Shown here piece after piece: positions 11,523 to 24,732 of a stretch of DNA of 64,000 bases. The stretch comes from Vandiemenella viatica (taxonomy: Eukaryota > Arthropoda > Insecta > Orthoptera > Morabidae): contig JARYHS010008074.1 of the NCBI GenBank assembly GCA_031002005.1, positions 273,173,930-273,237,929 on the forward strand, written 5' to 3'. Positions within the stretch are counted from its first letter, which is position 1. Each line of letters opens with the position of its first letter. The notes under the pieces are model-generated. The model was not told where the DNA came from. It saw only the letters and a program-made list of their open reading frames with translations, and searched no databases. The translations under genes were made by a program, and so were the position numbers.

Positions 11523-12493
11523 CGAGGGGTTACCCAAAAGAAACTGATTTTTTTTAAAAAAAATTCATGTATTCAATTTTTGAGAAAATACAATCAATCT
11601 TCTTCATAGTATTCTCCATTGAAATTGATACACTTGTCCAATCTTTTATTCCATGGCTCAAAACATTTTTTATACTCCTTTTCAGAGAAGCCTGACAGTA
11701 ATTCCATCATTTTTTCTTCACCTAATCTACTTTGGAAACACTTGATGCTTTCATCTCTTTTCATTCAAGGGAATAAAAAGAAGTTGCAGACGGCAAGGTC
11801 TGGTGAATGAGGGGGAGAGGCACAAAGATCAAGGCATTTTTTGGACAAAAATTGGCACACAGAGAGGACTCTGTGATCAGAGGCATTGTCATGATGGAAG
11901 AACCAGTCTCCCGACTGCCACAAATCAGGCCTCTTCAGCCGCACATTGTTGTGCAATCTTTTCATAACATCTAGGTAAAAAGTCTGGTTAAGTTCCAATC
12001 CTGTGGAACAAACTCTGAATGGACAACTCCTTGCATATCGAAGTAACAAATCAGCATTGTCTTGGTGTTTAATTTGTTTTGCTTTTTTGACACATGGTGA
12101 GCTAGGAGTCTGCCGTTGACTCAATTGTTGCTTTGTTTTTGCAGTAGCACCAGGATTCATCACCAGTGGTGATCTTGAAGAAAAAGTCTGGATCATTTCA
12201 GAGCTCTTCCTTCAAAGCACAGATGATTCCAAGTGATCTTGTTTTTACTGTGCAGTCAGCAGTCGAGGCAAAAATTTGGCAGCTACCCTTCTTGTAGAAA
12301 AATCTTCACTTGAAATGCACTGAACTGAGCTCCAAGTCATTCCAGACAGCTCCACAACTTCTTCGATTGTATGTTGTTGATCTTTACTGACGATTTCATG
12401 AATTTTATGACATTTTTGTCTGTTTGGTCTGTTGAAGACTGTCCAGAACTCTTTTAAACTTTTTTTTTTCTGTTCACAAGAATCAGCCATGGC
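11523..12493 (-). pseudogene. Mariner transposase, nearly full length but frameshifted
   Basis: The N-terminal helix-turn-helix begins at an ATG at 12,490 and includes IHEIVSKDQQHTIEEVVELS and RVAAKFLPRLL. A second frame (12,196-11,765) has LELNQTFYLDVMKRL, HHDNASDH (second catalytic Asp) and SPDLAVCNFFLFP. Further down come KCFEPWNKRLDKCINFNGEY near 11,640. The third catalytic residue is Asn instead of Asp. The left terminus taCGAGGGGTTACCC at 11,523 looks like a mariner inverted repeat; I cannot find its partner. The element lies in the last ALG9 intron, in the same orientation as the gene. Confidence 0.85.
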
Positions 12494-12569
12494 AAAACAT
12501 ACAAAGCAGCAATAAAAAAAAAAATAACAGCAGCCAAACACAACCTGCTTTGATGATGATTATCGTTAC

Positions 12570-13190
12570 ACTTACTCGGGGACAGAAGGACTACACACTA
12601 CAAGTGGCAAAAACCAGTATTACAAAAGAAGAAACCAGGGCATCCTATTAACGCTGAAGGACTTCTTTCAGGCAGTAGGGAGCCCAATTTTCATGATCAT
12701 AATACAATTTACCAGACAGATACTGTGATATATTGCCTAAGCTTTTATTCCTTCTGGTATCATAGATCTGCAAGATCAAACTGGACTGTTTTTCTCTTAA
12801 ATGCACTTATAAAAAATAATGACAGACTTTATTTAGAAAGAAAAAATAAATAAATTATACACATATATCACCACTAATATCAGTTAGTCACCCTTGAAGA
12901 AATAATAAATAACTAAAAGATACATCTGTAAGAATGTATTAACTGAAAGAATGGAATTTTAAAACCAAAATGGAGGAGAATTCTTAAGCAAAAATTTCTA
13001 CACCTGGTGATCACTGGAATAAAAACAATCATAAATGATAGGAATTGTTCATTAATATAAACCTTCTTTGACAACACAACTTACAAAATTAATAGCCATT
13101 TATTTAATAGTTCACTAAAAAGAAAAGTGTCCCAATTAACACAAAATTAACATAATTAAAAGCATATTTATATTATATGATGTATTTTGT
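12570..13190. other. Unassigned intron stretch
   Basis: AT-rich, no supportable feature. Confidence 0.4.
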
Positions 13191-13273
13191 ATTATTACAG
13201 TAATTATATAAATAGCCCAACAAATTTCTACATCATTCCAAAGCAGTAAAGTCCTTTTTGACTCACCCTGTAA
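13190..13273 (-). mobile_element. Possible single terminus of a mariner-type element
   Basis: On the minus strand the segment begins tacagggtgagtcaaaaagg, the form of inverted-repeat end common in insect mariner-like elements. Its partner end was not found, so this is a fragment or chance. Confidence 0.3.
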
Positions 13274-13422
13274 TACTCATCATTTAGGGAATATTAGGGT
13301 TGGTTTAAAGCAGTATAAGGAATGTATCTTGAACCAGATAAGTCAGCTAAAACCAATAGAGAGATCACACCAGGAAACAGGGTACCAAGAGAAAACAGAT
13401 CAGATAAAATTAATTTTGGAAA

Positions 13423-13761
13423 ATGATGATGGTTTGTAAGCAAGAGGGTCATAAGGCAACTTTTAAAGAAGTCGGCGAAGTGATTACAGAAGAGCCTGTA
13501 TTAAAAGAGAAAAGAATTATGGTGGAAGATGATGAGGTATGGGGAGTAACAGTCATTGAAGTAGGTGGAGCATTACAGGAAATAACTGCAGAAAAACCTG
13601 AAACCTTGCCCGAGGCAACCCACGAGGTAGAGCAGGTGGTGATGAGTGAGGAATCCAACCCATTACCAGAAGACAAAAAGCACTGTGAAGTTTGTAGAGG
13701 AAAAGAAGGTATGCAGAATAGCATTTATGATGAAAGAAAAGAAAAATATCTAATGTTATGA
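13423..13761 (+). CDS. Unknown acidic 112-codon open frame
   Basis: ATG-initiated frame ending at TGA (wait for verification by expression data). The product is Glu/Val-rich, with a single CxxC (HCEVC) near residue 87. It has no signal peptide, membrane segment or family that I recognise. A different frame just upstream (13,310-13,430) also reads openly through KPIERSHQETGYQEKTDQIK, so the two could be a frameshifted retroelement ORF. It lies just before a candidate LTR and inside the ALG9 intron. A gag remnant is possible; I do not assign a function. Confidence 0.3.
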   Translation: MMMVCKQEGHKATFKEVGEVITEEPVLKEKRIMVEDDEVWGVTVIEVGGALQEITAEKPETLPEATHEVEQVVMSEESNPLPEDKKHCEVCRGKEGMQNSIYDERKEKYLML

Positions 13762-14032
13762 ATGATAAAAACAAAAGGAGTTGGGATATGAATTGTTATG
13801 GTGCCAAGAGTGGAGAAGATGTAATAAGTGTTACTCACACCATAGAGCCGGCTTGAATATTCAAGTGTGGTATGTGTTTTATTATTTTTCTAGTGATTGA
13901 TTTTTTCAGTTTTGTTTTCAATATGTACTTTATTGTAGGATTGTTGGATATATTTATTTTGTTGCTTTTTTTTGGATGGGGAAATGTTTTCCAGTGATAA
14001 TGTGTCAGTTTTTCAACCAATCAATTGTCAGT

Positions 14033-14576
14033 ATGTAGGGAAGGAATGTAACATGACAGTTGCCTTCCCTTCCACTGGCTTAAAGTAGCACCATGGCTGT
14101 GCAGTAATACAGCAAATACAGTTGGTCAGTCGTACTTGAACCGTAGACTCTCGCAGGCGTTTGTACGCGCGGAGCATGACTGGAGGTCAATATTGTCCGT
14201 CCACATGTATTTCAAATTACATGGAGTGCAGCTTTGAAAATGTATCAGGTTGTTACGAGTGATTGGAGAGTGATATTAACTATGGTTGGACAGTGAAAGT
14301 GACTGAAAATGTATGTTGTGCAGGACAGATTAAAAAATGGTGGACGGCAAATTCTCGTACTGAATTATTTTGCAGGACATGAACTTAATTCTAATTTCTC
14401 CCTAAAGAATCTGCAATTTTCAAGGACAGAGGTTCCGATTAGCTATTATGATTAAAATTTGGTGGTGGTGAACTAGTCCTGTGTATCAGTGGAACAAAGA
14501 CTCTTACCGGATGGCATGGTGCTTTATTAAACGTGTGTGTTTTCTTATTAATAATCCTCCCACTCTATAACGAACA
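14033..14576 (+). repeat. Candidate solo LTR
   Basis: A relatively CpG-rich block in AT-rich surroundings, starting tgtagggaaggaatg and ending taacgaaca. It contains ggtcagtcgtacttg, like an arthropod initiator (TCAGT), and an attaaa near the end, with a PBS-like ttttggtaacccc just after. No second LTR or polypurine tract is seen, and no target duplication, so the call is tentative. Confidence 0.3.
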
Positions 14577-15003
14577 GATTTTGGTAACCCCTGGTAACCA
14601 CAGCATACAAGGACAAATTGCTTAAACTGTTTAAATTAATCAAATTGGTGAATCAAACACCCCAATTAATACTAATACAAACAGCTGACAAGTTGTCAGT
14701 TGATAGCAAATAGCTTACATTGGGTATATTTTTTTCAATTCATTACCTCCACTCTGTCTATTTCTTTCAATTTTTAAATATGCATTTACACACTCCCTCT
14801 GCTCAACTGCCACATATCAAAACAAATGTACCATAACATCCGCCTCATGTTTACCGTGTTCTAATACTGAAGAATGGTTTTATGGACCATAATAAAATGT
14901 TTCATGCATGTTCATATTTTTTTTAAAGTTTTGTTCCCCTATCCTAATATATATATATAAACACATGCATATATTTTTACTGGTTCTCATATAGAAAATT
15001 TAC

Positions 15004-15137
15004 CTTTCTGCATCCAGAAATGGAATTGACTTCAGCACTGTCCAGTTACCCTTGTGCTGAGAATAATTTGGCTCTCTTTCCGTATCAGGTCTGCCAAGAT
15101 CCAAGTCAATTACAAAATGGCAATTCTCTACATCAAA
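15004..15137 (-). CDS. ALG9: ALG9 internal exon (penultimate)
   Basis: Minus-strand exon of 134 bases: acceptor tttgcag (AG at 15,139-15,138) and donor GTAAAT from 15,003. It opens in phase 0 with FDVENCHFVIDLDLG, then has EPNYSQHKGNW and IPFLDAE, and leaves two bases (AG) of the next codon. ALG9 proteins have the same order here: a CHxLVDLD block, a REPxYS block, a Trp, and PFLDA. The polypyrimidine tract is weak. The upstream intron is 18,189 bp, the downstream one 4,398 bp. Confidence 0.94.
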
Positions 15138-15139
15138 CT

Positions 15140-16590
15140 GCAAATTAAATGACAATAACTAATTAATCAATTCTATTTTATTTTAATTATAAAACATTAG
15201 GTGATAATGAATATCGCCTTTAAAAGAACATATTTCAAGGCCTTAAAAATTATTCTTTTAATGTCCTCCACTAATTATTTTCCTCTTTTTAAAAATAGAC
15301 AGATCCCTATTTAATATTAAAAATCAATACATAAATTTTATGATGGCAGCAGAATATCAAAATTCTGGACAAATTTGCAACATTAGACTTATGACGAAAC
15401 TTTAAAAACTTCATTAAAAAATTTAATATTAAAAAGCTCAGTATTTTTGAAGCAACAACTATCCACTATCTGTTTTTTTACTCTGAATCGACATATGATT
15501 GACCATTCTCATGCAGAGAAGATGAATCTAACATACTGTAGTTTTCCTGGGTTTTCGGCTGGAAAGTGTCATAAAAAGATGACAGTGTTCTCTGTGGTTT
15601 TTATGGGAAGACTATGTTGCATTTAGATGCCAGGAAAACCTATGTTCACAAAAAATGAATCTAATTAAATCACTATGATTTTAAGATCATAAGGAAGTGA
15701 ACCCTTTAATTTGTATAATTTTGTGATATGTTATAGTAGACAAATATCTAAGGCTTGCATATTTTATTTTTATATTCTGGTAAATCATATTGAGGGATTG
15801 AAACAGCCTTCATTAAGTTAGGAGTGTCAAATGAAAGTTTCTTCATTACAAAAAAAAACAGAATTGATTCCGACAAAAAAAATTGCATAAAGTATTTAGA
15901 GTGAAGGAAAATCATAATATTCAATCTATTTTTAAAGAGCAAATGACTCCTATTGTTTTAAAAATTGTAAATAAAAAGAGTAAAAAAATTTATGTATGCT
16001 TAAGTTCCAATTAAAACTGTATTCTTCCTTTTATTTTAAAAAAACTAAAACTATTCCAAAAAAAAAAATTGATTCATCACACTTATGCCACAGATGTGGT
16101 CTTGCCCTCCACTAAGTTTACGCATGTTGATATATGCCACAGTCAGGTAAAATCAAAGGCTGAAATGTTTTCATTTTTCTGTATAAAAATGTTTCTATGT
16201 GATGGAGTGATAGCCAAAAGTTAGGAATGTTAAGGGAAATTTTTAATGGGTTCATACAGAAAACATTATTCAAATTCATTCAAAAAATTACACAAATTTA
16301 TAGTAAGGGAGTATAAAAAACACGATTCCCGCAACATGATTACTTTATTTTCTTGGGGATGAGCACCCAACCTTTTTCCAGAATTTTCATGTAAACACTG
16401 TGAAAGCAAGCAGAAATAGTGGGGAAAAAAGAATGTATTGTTTACCACTGAAAAAAATGCTTGCGCACATTGTTTTTCTTTTTAAAATGTAAATTTAAGG
16501 ATAACTACCTCCAGAAATTGATTAACTGCACTTATACTTATTATGCAACTTCAGATTTAAAGACTTCAGGGAATTATGAAATGAGGTTAC
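15140..16590. other. Unassigned intron stretch
   Basis: AT-rich intron of ALG9; nothing recognised. Confidence 0.4.
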
Positions 16591-16599
16591 TATATAAGC

Positions 16600-16850
16600 C
16601 TCAAATAATTTGCCTAAAAACCTTTATTCAAGCTACACTTGATCACACAAAGCCTGCAGCATCAGTTGGCCTATTATTGGCACTCACATGATTGAAGGTA
16701 GTTCAAATAATAACACATAACCCACCACACTATGCCCATATTGACCACAATTAGTTTCATTTACTTTTTGGTAATATCGGTGAACTCTTGACATGATGGT
16801 GAAGCTTATAGTGGAAGTTTGGAAATTTCAAGTCCTCTATGACAAGCGTT
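16600..16850 (-). mobile_element. Fragment related to the hAT element at 54.6-56.2 kb
   Basis: gttggcctattattggcactcacatgattgaag and the following 150 bases resemble 55,980-56,150 inside the hAT element (gttggcctattattattgg, ctcacagggttgaag, then attagtttcatttac against attaatttgatttac). Same orientation. No TIR was found here, so it is a partial copy. Confidence 0.45.
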
Positions 16851-16859
16851 GTTTTGGTG

Positions 16860-19830
16860 TTACTGACTGTCAAAAAACTGTGCATTTTTAATTCAACCTC
16901 ACTTCCAACTTCATCATTCATCAGATGCTTATACCAATCACAGTTAGGAAAATTTTAGAATACTGATTCCATGAAGCAACAATGCAATAATGTTTAAGGA
17001 GATTGAGGACTGTGTAGGAAAACATCTGCTATACAGATGAACTACAGACATTAAAGACACAAAAGGCATGAACCAATACTTGGAAAATTAATGCTAGGGC
17101 ATGGTGAGTTAATGTGTGCGTTAATGTGAGGCCCAGTAAAACTGCTCCTTGAAATTAGGCATGCCAAATGGAATTCTGGATGGAAAAAAATACTTTTTAC
17201 TTCCACTGCAATTCTTGCCTAGTTATAGGGGGAAAAAAAGGAAAATTATATGTTATTTGATGGGAATTACATGATTTGAAAACTCGAAATTTCCCTACCT
17301 ACATCTACATTTGTACTCTGCAATTCACAAAGTTGAGGGTAGCTCTTGTGTATGCTGATCCTGAATGGCATGAAGAAAGAAGTAATTCATAAAAGCATCA
17401 GTATGACACCTTATTTCTCTAATCTTATTCTCTCTTGTCATTGAGGCTCTAGTAGGTTGGTGGATGAAGTATTTCATTGCACTTGTAGATGAAAGTGGAA
17501 ATTTGCTTGTTTACCAATAACTTAAAACAAAAGTACAGCAACAAATGGATCTTCAATACTCATCTTAGAAATGTCAGTGTGGTTTATTCTACAAAAATCA
17601 AGTATTCTAGATAATCGTTTTTACTCCTTCTCAACAAATTCATTGAATCCAAACTGATTATTTTCCTACAACAAAAGAATAAAATTTCACTTGACACTGC
17701 TAATTTCAGGAGGATATTTCAACAACAACAACAACAACAACAACAAAAAACACAAAAATGAGAGAGAGAGTTTAACGTAGATAGAACAATCATTTAAGGT
17801 TTCACTTATCCCACAAGTATTGAAGTAGTAGAGGGCAAAATAATAATTCTGTATAAGGATGGTTAATCAATTTGTGGAGATAATTAACCTTGAACCTGTG
17901 ATTTATCATCATTTTTCTGTTGGTATTGATAGTGTTTAGATGGGAATTTTGAAACAGGCTGTAAGGAACATAGCTACTATACTGGGGCGAAGTATATCTG
18001 AATGTTAACTTGAAGTGAAATGTTCTCTAAATCTGCATCAATAATTTTAAGTTGACCATGTGCCTGCCTGAAATATTTAACTGTAATGCTTATCGGCCGC
18101 CACTAAGTTTATTTGACCGAAAAGCTTAGAAAAGGGTTACTGTTCAGGGTTAACACATTTGAAAAGTCCACTTGTTGAAAATTTTAAAGTTTATTCAAAT
18201 CACATTTGGAAAAACAGCAATTACAGTCAAATAGGCTATCGAATCAAATGTTTCCACAAAAATTGCAGGTTATGGAGAGGAAGAGAACTGAACGAATCCC
18301 TTTTTAGAAAAATTAATAGTTCAAAGTCATTACTAGTCACTCATCAGAAAATCTAGCATGGTGGTACGTCAAAGTTCAATGATTTCCGGCTATTGCTTGG
18401 ACTAACTGACACTCAAGCACCATACCGAGTGCGGATTACTTTAGCACAACATTCCCAGGTTATAGACAAACCCCCTCTCATAGGTTCCTGCCTCTATACC
18501 CCCATCCGCATACCACATGTATACGGACGCTTATCCAAAATAGTGTGAAAAAATGTAATGATAGAATGTGTTTTAAAATTAACCATGGGTAGCTTGGTCT
18601 TCAAGGTTTGTAAAATATGTTTCGTGAAAATTGTCAAATGATAAGCTTCTTTATAAATGAATTTAGTTTGCTGGCGTAGTGGCAACAGGTTTCCGAAAAC
18701 CAATTAGTGATCCCCGAGTTGAGTCTTAATTCAAGCACTTTTTAGGTGACACTGCTAAATTACAAATTACTGTGAAAAAATTGGTGTCATTGTGTTCTGT
18801 ATTAATTTCTGATTCCAGTGGTGTAAATTTTATTATGATCGGTAGTGAAATGACAAAGTTACGAGTCTAACAAGATCGGGTTTGAAAACTGTTTAGCAAA
18901 CACTTGGTTTCTGGTTCATAATTATTAAAGTGTTGTTTATATTGAAAAAGTGAAGTTATCTGAATTTTCTTTTGAATTTAATTACGCGTTTTAACAGTGT
19001 TTTGTTTACAGAAATGGTCTGGTTTAATTGCAAATAATTCTTGAGTGAAACCACGTTGTGATAGATGATGAAATAACTTTAAATATATATAAAATCTGTT
19101 CTACTGCATAGAATGTTCCAAAATTTAAATATGTTATACTAGATTTTTAGTTCTTTCAGGGAATCTACTTTTTAGTTCGAGAAATTATCGAAAAAATATG
19201 ATAAAAAATGTTAAAAGTGAAAGTGATTTCCACGAGGTGTTTAAAATTTTATTTACGCTAATTACACGACCTGAAACTACTGAATTTAGCTTTCTTTTGA
19301 ATTATTATTATTTTGAAATTGATTTACTGTATCGAAAAATGTTGAGAATTAGTGGAATAGTCACGTAACCAAAAATCTATTGTTTACAAGTTGGATGATA
19401 ATGGATAACTTATTCCAGGTTAGTTTAACGATTCTTTACTATTAGAAATGTTTATTTATTGCTTATATTAAGTGTTGTGGGTCTTTACTGTTTTTAAAAT
19501 GGTTTATTTATTGAATTGGCTTGCAATATCAGCTTCTGCATGAAACGTGTCTCCCACATCCTGTACTTGCAATGAAAATTTATATGTTTACTGGAAGCTT
19601 ACTCCCTCCCTTATGCTTTAAGCTAAGAAAACTAGAATTTACCAAAATTCTAAGGTGCTTACACGGCTCACCCCCCATGAAACTGAGTAATTAGATTTCA
19701 GGAATAGTTTATGCTCCCTAGCGATTAATATACTGCAGTTTTATACTTAGTGCAGCCTGAAACCCACTTGTAAGCCAATTAAGAGTGACAAGGCAGTGCC
19801 ACCAAAAAGTATGAAAATAAACTTAAACAA
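16860..19830. other. Unassigned intron with a CAA microsatellite
   Basis: A (CAA)8 tract lies at 17,720-17,746. Otherwise no supportable feature. Confidence 0.4.
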
Positions 19831-19839
19831 TAACCAACC

Positions 19840-20060
19840 CCATCAACCAGTCAAGCATAATGCACACTGCCCACATTTCCCCACCACACTGCTGGCCCTG
19901 CAGCCTTAGATTGGAGAAGCATTCAGCACACATAACAACGATGTTAACGGGAAGCATTGACCCGCTTGGAGCAATTGCTCCATGAACCCAACAGTTTGCC
20001 AAAAGATGTTGTTGCAGAGCGGCTTCGAAATGTCGCATCAGATTGATGTGCACCCATGGT
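19840..20060 (+). repeat. Dispersed repeat, copy 1
   Basis: Resembles 58,430-58,690 in the same orientation: catttccccaccacactgctgg against cattccccaccttgcttctgg, and gcttcgaaatgtcgcatcag against gactttgaaatgtcacatca. An unclassified interspersed repeat with no coding frame supported. Confidence 0.55.
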
Positions 20061-20423
20061 AAGAGGCCTGAGAACATTTTATATAACTGATACTCCAGGA
20101 AAGCCTCCATTCTTTAATTGTGATGTTTGTTTGAAGACACTGATTACTATTTTCTGTATGAACCAACAAAATTTTCCCATTTTTTGAAGAAACATAAAAG
20201 CCTTTAAATTTTCAATTGGAATGAAGCATAACACATATATGTTTGGCTGCAGTTATTTGCAATTTTGGGGAAGAAATTGTCTTCATGCTTGTCTCTCTGA
20301 ATACCTGGGTTGTGAAAATTATGTTGTTTTTTAAATCATTTGTTATGAGAAACATTTTTAAATTTGTTTTGTCAACACTGATTACTTTTTAAATAATTGT
20401 GTAGGCTTCCACTGTCGTTGTAT

Positions 20424-20530
20424 ATATTATCTTGGTTCTCTGGGTGGAGCCACGTCGATTTATTAAAACCTAACATTTCAGCCATCATGCTGTGGCTCTC
20501 GACTCTCACCAGAGAACCATGATAATATGA
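20424..20530. repeat. Short inverted repeat of about 24-bp arms
   Basis: atattatcttggttctctgg at 20,426 is nearly the reverse complement of ccagagaaccatgataatat at 20,508-20,527. The interior, read on the minus strand, includes gatggctgaaatgttagg and ttttaataaa, like a decayed PLE 3' region. Possible terminus or hairpin of a PLE-derived element. Confidence 0.5.
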
Positions 20531-20539
20531 TTATTTTTT

Positions 20540-22390
20540 TGCCCATAAAAAATTAAATTTTCAGAACAGAGGCTTTCCAGGCATCTGACTGCAATGCCGT
20601 CTGAACAAATGTACTATCAGATTGTATTGTAGAAACATGATATTTCAATGATTAGCTCCGCTATCTTTCTCAGGTGCGAAAATATTTGTGTTGGTCTGCT
20701 GACAGACAGATGAGACAGCTGTAGCCTGTAATCCAGGAGCTGAAATTCAAGCTAAGCAAATCCTAAATAATAAAATGTTTTGGTTTGGGTGGTGACCAAG
20801 CTGAGAAGTTATTGAGTTAGAAAGTGGAGGATAACAAGAGTGATGTAGATCAAAACAGTTCAGAGAGTTTGATAAGGAGTGAAATTATTAACACGAGAAA
20901 ATATGAATCTTTGCAATACAAATTACAAACCAAAATTTGGATAGGCTGAGGGACAACACATGACAAGAAGAAAGATTGTGATTGGCTGTGAGATGAAGGG
21001 TGGCAATGTTGACTACTTCAATATTTTCAAGGATGTAATTTGGATAGTAAATGATTTTGTACAAGGTACAAGTCATCATGTTAGCCACAAAGCAGTCAAT
21101 GGATTTAGTCTTGCATTTGTGAAAAACTTGGAGGACAAAGATGAATCAGAATCAGGAAGGCCTCATTGCTGATTAATTAGGGATGAATATGTGTGCTGTG
21201 TGAACAAAGTCTTTAAATGCTGTACCGTTTCGAGTTTCTACCTGTATTCCGTGGATTCATTATTTGCAAAAGAAAGTCTAAAGAATTTGGTACCAGATCA
21301 AACAAAATGAATTCTGAATAAACTTATGTCTTCATGGTATTTGGAGTGACTTATCGGTTATTATCAAGCAACAAACACTTTTTATGAGCACGTTTTCTGA
21401 GTAGAATTATAAATTTTTCCCCGAGTAAGGGATGACAGCTGTATAATTTAAATTACTTTCAAACCTGCTAATAGTACTGTTAACATTGCAAACTGGTACC
21501 ACGGAAGCTAACTTTTGCATAGCCAAAGTATAATTCTGCCTATTGTGCAGAACAACGATTCACTAATTACAAAACAGCATAGACATCAACAGGCTTTGTC
21601 GCAACAAGACCTCTTATATACCAAGCACTTTCTGTATGTGGTCCACACCTGAAGGCCAGTTGCCAGTGGTCATACCTGCAGGTCATTGTAGTGTCCCATG
21701 GACCCTAATATGGAGCTATCTTATGGCAGTGGTAGACAGATGTACAAGGCTCTCTGCAGAGTTTTGTCAAGGCCAGTTTCCAAGCCTCTCTATTAAAAGT
21801 ATCAGCCAGTTTGATTGCTACCTTGACTATTCATTCCCTAAAATGTTAAGTCTTAGCCAGTATCCTAACATTTTTAAAATCTTCCCAATGGCAATGATCG
21901 TACATGTGCTCTGAGATCACCAATTTGATATACTTTCATAGGAAAAAGGTGTTTTTGTTCTTCACAGAGGTTCTCCACTGTGGTGTACATATGATCAAGA
22001 CAATTAGAGTGGATCACAAATAATTTAGAAGAAATATCTGTACCTTATTCGCACTTGTAGAAACACCTAGGATGGGACCGTGAGCACAGAGATACGTAGG
22101 CAACCTGTTACCTGGTAGGTCCGCTGGACAACTTAACTCAGAAGTCCCATGAGGATTAGTGGAGAACACCTTTGACAGCCTAGGAAAGTTTTGAATGAAA
22201 GACAAGTGACACTAAATACAATTTATTGCCGCTTCCTGACGACATGAGTATTTCTCAGCTGTACAGAAAGTTATAAGAGTCATAGTACAGTATATGGTGG
22301 CTGATAGGAGCTATGAATGAGTGCATGAGATTGCTGCACAAGGAGAAGTGAGAATGCAATAGCGAATAAGATGATGATAGTACTGTAAAA
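20540..22390. other. Unassigned intron stretch
   Basis: Short frames at 20,888-21,172 and 21,636-21,914 show no family signal. Confidence 0.4.
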
Positions 22391-22399
22391 TATGCTTAA

Positions 22400-22990
22400 G
22401 TCTCTCTACCAGTCCCAGATTGGTAAGTGATTGGACTGCAAACTGCTACCTGGTGTTCGGAGTTTGCCAATGCCCGACGGGTCCTGACTGCTGGTAGCAG
22501 TTCAACAGCACTTCCCAATACGTTATTGCCAGGGCCTAAACACCAGACTCTGCAGCCTTGCCACTGCCTCCGTCCTCTGCTCTGCTCTAAACCAGCAGGC
22601 ATCTATATATATTGAGCCAAAGTACTGTTCTATTGTATATAGCAAAGGCTCTATGTACTTCACTATTGTTCCTATCTATGAAAGGGATGTAAATATACTT
22701 CTGTATCTTCAACCACTGTGTAGCAGTAATAGAAGCATGCACCCCCCGCACTACAGACCATTACAGTTATTAACTCCTTCTGTGTAGTCAAGCTACTAGA
22801 CTGAATGCTCCCACAAGTACCTATCTTTTGTCCCAAGCTGCTTGGGGGACGATATATACTCCTTAATACCATTGGAAGTTAGCTAATAGCCTCTGGTATA
22901 GTCTGTGGACGTGTCTCCATGAATTAAAAGAGAACCAGAATGCGACAGACAAATATTTCTGGTATCAGTTGTTGGGTATTGAACCCCAAT
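22400..22990 (+). repeat. Possible LTR-like segment followed by a PBS-like motif
   Basis: Higher GC than its surroundings, with ctatatatattgag as a TATA-like box at 22,602 and tctggtatcagttg at 22,959, like the TGGTATCAG primer-binding motif of some LTR elements. The right half then decays without pol motifs. Tentative. Confidence 0.22.
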
Positions 22991-22999
22991 AGTGTAATA

Positions 23000-24730
23000 G
23001 ATGACATTTTTCTGTTGACAGTTGTGGAGCTCTAGCTATGACAGAGCAGATGACGTAGTTTACTAGTCTCATTGTCGGGGTTTGAACAGCAGTTAATGCA
23101 ACAGATGGTTATACTTTACGATGACAGCTGTGGGTCGTAAGACCTAGAACAGAGAATTTATGGTAGCAGCTAGGGATGTAAAGCCCTAGACCAGTCACAC
23201 TATCCCTTTAATAATTTTGGAAGAATTGCAAATGCAGAAAAGTGTGTTAGCTGGGCAGTTAAGTCTCAGTCAGAAACAGGCAATTCATGGCAATTTTTAG
23301 TGGTTTCTAATAGCACGGAGCTTCTATTTACTACAGTCCATAAGAAGACTGTCAGCTAAGCCACTAAATAGGATTTCCGAGAGCAGAGGGGGACAGACGG
23401 GCAAGCGGTCACCACACGCAAGTTGGAGACATTGGTGCAGAACGGAGTTGGGTAGCAACATTGGCATCAAGCAACGGGCACTGTGACATTAGAGCCACCA
23501 CAAAAAGGCTGCAGTGGCAGCACACAGAGAATGCTGAAACAAGACAACACGAGTTTTGTGGTTGCCAGCAGAAGCCACAGTCAACGAAACACCGTTTAGT
23601 AATGTAGGCCAAATGCAAAATAGCTAAGTGTAATAGTAAATGTATGTAACTGCAAGTGTGGAAGCAGTTATTGCGAGAGTAAAGTAGAAATAATGTAGCT
23701 GCAAGTGTGAATCAGTAATAAGTAAAATGAAAAAGTTATGATAAATGGAGGCAATAGTTTGGGGAAACCCACAAAGAGGACGCCACTGTATGTTGTAGTG
23801 AGGGGAAAAGTATTCCCAAAATGGCCACAAGTAATGAGTTAGCCCACAAAAATATGTTATGGGGTGCGAAAGTTATAGGCACAAGTATATCGATGCCATA
23901 AGTTGGTAAAAGATGGTAGTTATGTACGGAAAACCGCATAGTACTATAAGAGGGCGGTCATGGGATCACTGCAGCGGAACTATAAATCCCACGATAGAAA
24001 GTGCAACTGTAAAGTTGTTGGGAATCTACACAGAAGGAACTGCACAAGTCATTTTCCAATATAATGTACTTCATTCCTCTAAGGTTTTCCTGAATTCTAA
24101 AAGAATGGGAAAATGCAACAGTCAGGGAGAGAGAATGGGTGCAAATGGTGCTGCACAATGCTAAAATCATTAGGCTGAGATTGTGGCACAGTGCTAAGTA
24201 CCATAGCAATGTATCCCTTTACTTTCAGTGTTTATTCTGAGTACTAAGGGAACAGAGAAAACACAACAGTAAGAAGAATATCTTAAAAATGAAAATGCTA
24301 CTGAAGAGGTCATGGTGCGCACAGGTGGAACTGTGTGGGTTTAAGTCAATGAGCTGAAATTGTGGTGTAAAGGTTAGTCTTAGAGAACACGGGAACGCCA
24401 TGGTGCAGGAAACTTGAAATTAATGAGGCAATAAGCTATAAGCAACTGATGACGCCAAGCTGTTGACAAAACTGCAAAAAAGTAAGTCGGGAGATGCTGG
24501 CAAGAGAGGTTGAGATATATTTAACATCTAATTATCATGTAAATAGCATTGGTGTGAGAAAGTCATAATGGGAAATAATAACTTGAAAGCGTACATAGAA
24601 GTAGGATGAGCCACAAATTGTAATAAAATTGATGTGTGGAAGTAAGAATGGCCACAGATTGTAGTAAAAGTAGAAATAAATGGTTTATGCCTATATGTAA
24701 CTAACGTGGAGGAATTGACTATAGATAGTG
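23000..24730. other. Unassigned stretch with weak internal duplication
   Basis: gctgagattgtggcacagtg (24,174) and gctgaaattgtggtgtaaag (24,352) share flanking similarity about 175 bases apart, and gcaagtgtg-containing segments recur near 23,650 and 23,703. Purine-rich; could be decayed retroelement sequence, but no protein motif is seen. Confidence 0.3.
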
Positions 24731-24732
24731 AG

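Noticed and set aside
17280..17620. Possible member of a widespread orthopteran repeat (ctacatctacat...ctctgcaattcac)
   Set aside because: Only the first 40 bases look similar from memory; the rest does not, so I did not list it as a feature.
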